From the NCBI GenBank assembly GCA_964401835.1, contig CAYNZP010000005.1, positions 124,001-188,000 on the forward strand: a stretch of 64,000 nucleotides of DNA, written 5' to 3'. Of the stretch, positions 62,937 through 64,000 are shown one piece after another. This DNA is from CAYNZP01 sp964401835. Its GTDB lineage: Bacteria > Planctomycetota > Phycisphaerae > SM23-33. A program made the position numbers and the translations under genes. Within the stretch, counting starts at the first letter, position 1. Every line of letters starts with the position of its first letter. A model generated the notes under the pieces. That model saw only the letters and a list, made by a program, of their open reading frames with translations. It was not told the DNA's origin and ran no database searches.

Positions 62937-64000
62937 TCAGTACTGCCGACGCTTTCGCGCTGGCGGGATATCCAGAAGTTTTCGATACTTCGCAACGGTG
63001 CGGCGGGCGATATCTATCCCGTGTTTGCTGAGCTCCTGGGCCAATTGATCGTCGTTGAGAGGCTTGGCCTTGTCCTCGCTGTCGACCACCTCTTTAAGCT
63101 TGGCCTTGACCGCGTCCCAGCTGACGTCATCGCCCTCTGCCGTCGTCGTGCCGCCAGAAAAGAACATCCTCAGCGGGAAGATTCCACGCGGCGTCTGGAC
63201 ATGCTTGCCGGCGACCGCCCTGCTGACGGTGGCGACATGGACACCTACTTTATTGGCAATGTCAGCCATGGGCAGCGGCTTGAGTGCTTCCTGGCCGGAC
63301 TCCAAAAATTCTTTCTGCTTCCTGAAAACCTCGACAATCACCCGGTGGACCGTCTGGCGGCGCTGGTCGATTGCGCCCATCAGCCATTGTGCCGAACGGA
63401 CATTGTTCATGATGAACTTCTTGGCGTCCTTGGCCGTTTTGGAGTCGCGGGCCATGCGTTGGTACGCCTTGGAAATCAAAAGCCGCGGCGTGTTCCCGTC
63501 GGACATGTTTATAACGACCTGCCCGCTGTCGTCGAGATCGACAATGGCGTCCGGAACGATAATAGGCACGTTTCGCTGGCCGATAACCGACCCAGGCCGC
63601 GGGTTCAGGTGCGAAAGATTCTCAAGTGCAGACTTAATCGCATCCAACGGCTTGCCCGTTCGCTTGGCAATCTGCGGCAGGCGGTTCATCTCTATATCGC
63701 GCAGGAAATTCGTAACAAGCTCAATCTCCAGCGAAACATCCCGGCCGGCCTCGGCTTCAATAGCCAACTGCAGCAGCAGACATTCCTTTATGTCCCTTGC
63801 ACCAACGCCGGGCGGGTCGAGTGACTGCACAAGCTTAAGCGCCCGAGCAAATACAGCCGTCTCGGGCGCATCGCTCATCGTGCGGATAAGCTCTTCCAGC
63901 GGCGTTCGCAAAAAGCCGTCGTCATCGATGTTGTTTATCAGGTGCTTGCCGGTACGCTTTACGAGTTCGTCAACCTCGATGAACTTCCACTGGTCCATAA
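62937..64000 (-). CDS. rpoN: RNA polymerase sigma-54 factor, N-terminus cut by window end
   Basis: Alternative sigma factor for -24/-12 promoters that needs AAA+ activators. The visible ~354 residues hold most of the core-binding region (LDPPGVGARDIKECLLLQL), the HTH-like segment (IANKVGVHVATVSRAVAGKHVQTPRGIFPLRMFFS) and the C-terminal RpoN box ARRTVAKYRK near the end. The Gln-rich activator-interaction region I must lie beyond the window. No enhancer-binding protein is in the window. Confidence 0.95.
   Translation of the reverse strand, partial: MDQWKFIEVDELVKRTGKHLINNIDDDGFLRTPLEELIRTMSDAPETAVFARALKLVQSLDPPGVGARDIKECLLLQLAIEAEAGRDVSLEIELVTNFLRDIEMNRLPQIAKRTGKPLDAIKSALENLSHLNPRPGSVIGQRNVPIIVPDAIVDLDDSGQVVINMSDGNTPRLLISKAYQRMARDSKTAKDAKKFIMNNVRSAQWLMGAIDQRRQTVHRVIVEVFRKQKEFLESGQEALKPLPMADIANKVGVHVATVSRAVAGKHVQTPRGIFPLRMFFSGGTTTAEGDDVSWDAVKAKLKEVVDSEDKAKPLNDDQLAQELSKHGIDIARRTVAKYRKLLDIPPARKRRQY

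Noticed and set aside
1..64000. CRISPR arrays, mobile elements, prophage or secondary-metabolite clusters
   Set aside because: No regularly spaced repeats, transposase, integrase, phage or synthase genes were seen on either strand.

Overview
The window reads as a chromosomal segment of a Gram-negative, probably anaerobic bacterium. I infer Planctomycetota, most likely class Phycisphaerae. The reasons are the LpxC-FabZ fusion, the set of outer-membrane and lipid A genes, acidic tails on several ribosomal proteins, and an oxygen-defence gene set typical of strict anaerobes. No phage, insertion sequence, integrase or CRISPR array was seen, and almost all genes are housekeeping. The sequence carries one 100-N scaffold gap (58965-59064) whose two flanks repeat the same 40 bases, so it is probably an artificial gap.

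Layout. 1-4364: infB (cut by the window start) and nusA on the minus strand, preceded by an unidentified structured RNA of about 420 nt that has its own promoter and terminator. 4365-9265: serS, aroF and comEC (+). 9266-11261: a small FAS1 protein (-) and a glutamate symporter (+). 11263-19787 (-): a long gene run tRNA-Gln, prs, rplY, pth, rpsF, ssb, rpsR, rplI, dnaB, waaA, proB, behind a strong promoter and a folded leader. 20155-21471: a DUF401 permease (+). 21493-24159 (-): the rpsP, trmD, rplS, yraN, tatD operon, with A-tracts upstream of its promoter. 24498-30679 (+): a zinc-ribbon coiled-coil protein, an RNase HI-like protein, dnaG, rpoD and an HD-GYP response regulator. 31009-39287 (+): the envelope block bamA, ompH, lpxD, lpxC-fabZ, two lpxA-type genes and a Gfo/Idh/MocA oxidoreductase. 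39319-45857 (-): a ferritin-like protein, a parvulin lipoprotein, mfd and a DUF6263 protein. 46025-49411 (+): galE and the two NfnA/NfnB-like subunits. 49571-56317 (+): rubrerythrin, a TIGR02757 protein, a metal-efflux permease, a cupin, a small siroheme sulfite reductase, thiol peroxidase, desulfoferrodoxin, ferritin and a flavodiiron protein. 56321-61177 (-): ferredoxin, tRNA-Phe, a PpiD-like membrane protein, rtcB and archease. 61420-64000: rsgA (+), a pterin dehydratase (-) and rpoN (-, cut by the window end).

How the parts work together. The 31009-39287 block inserts outer-membrane proteins (BamA, OmpH) and makes the first lipid A intermediates (LpxA, LpxC, LpxD) together with the FabZ dehydratase that supplies their acyl chains; WaaA at 12382-13719 adds Kdo. 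The 49571-56317 block removes peroxide, superoxide and oxygen and stores iron. The NfnAB-like pair just upstream and the ferredoxin just downstream could supply electrons.

The most unusual points are: two overlapping LpxA-type genes, the first having lost all five conserved histidines while the second keeps them; the structured RNA in front of nusA; a PpiD-like foldase with a secretin/STN-like segment where a parvulin domain is expected; and acidic C-terminal tails on L9, S6, L25, L19 and NusA.
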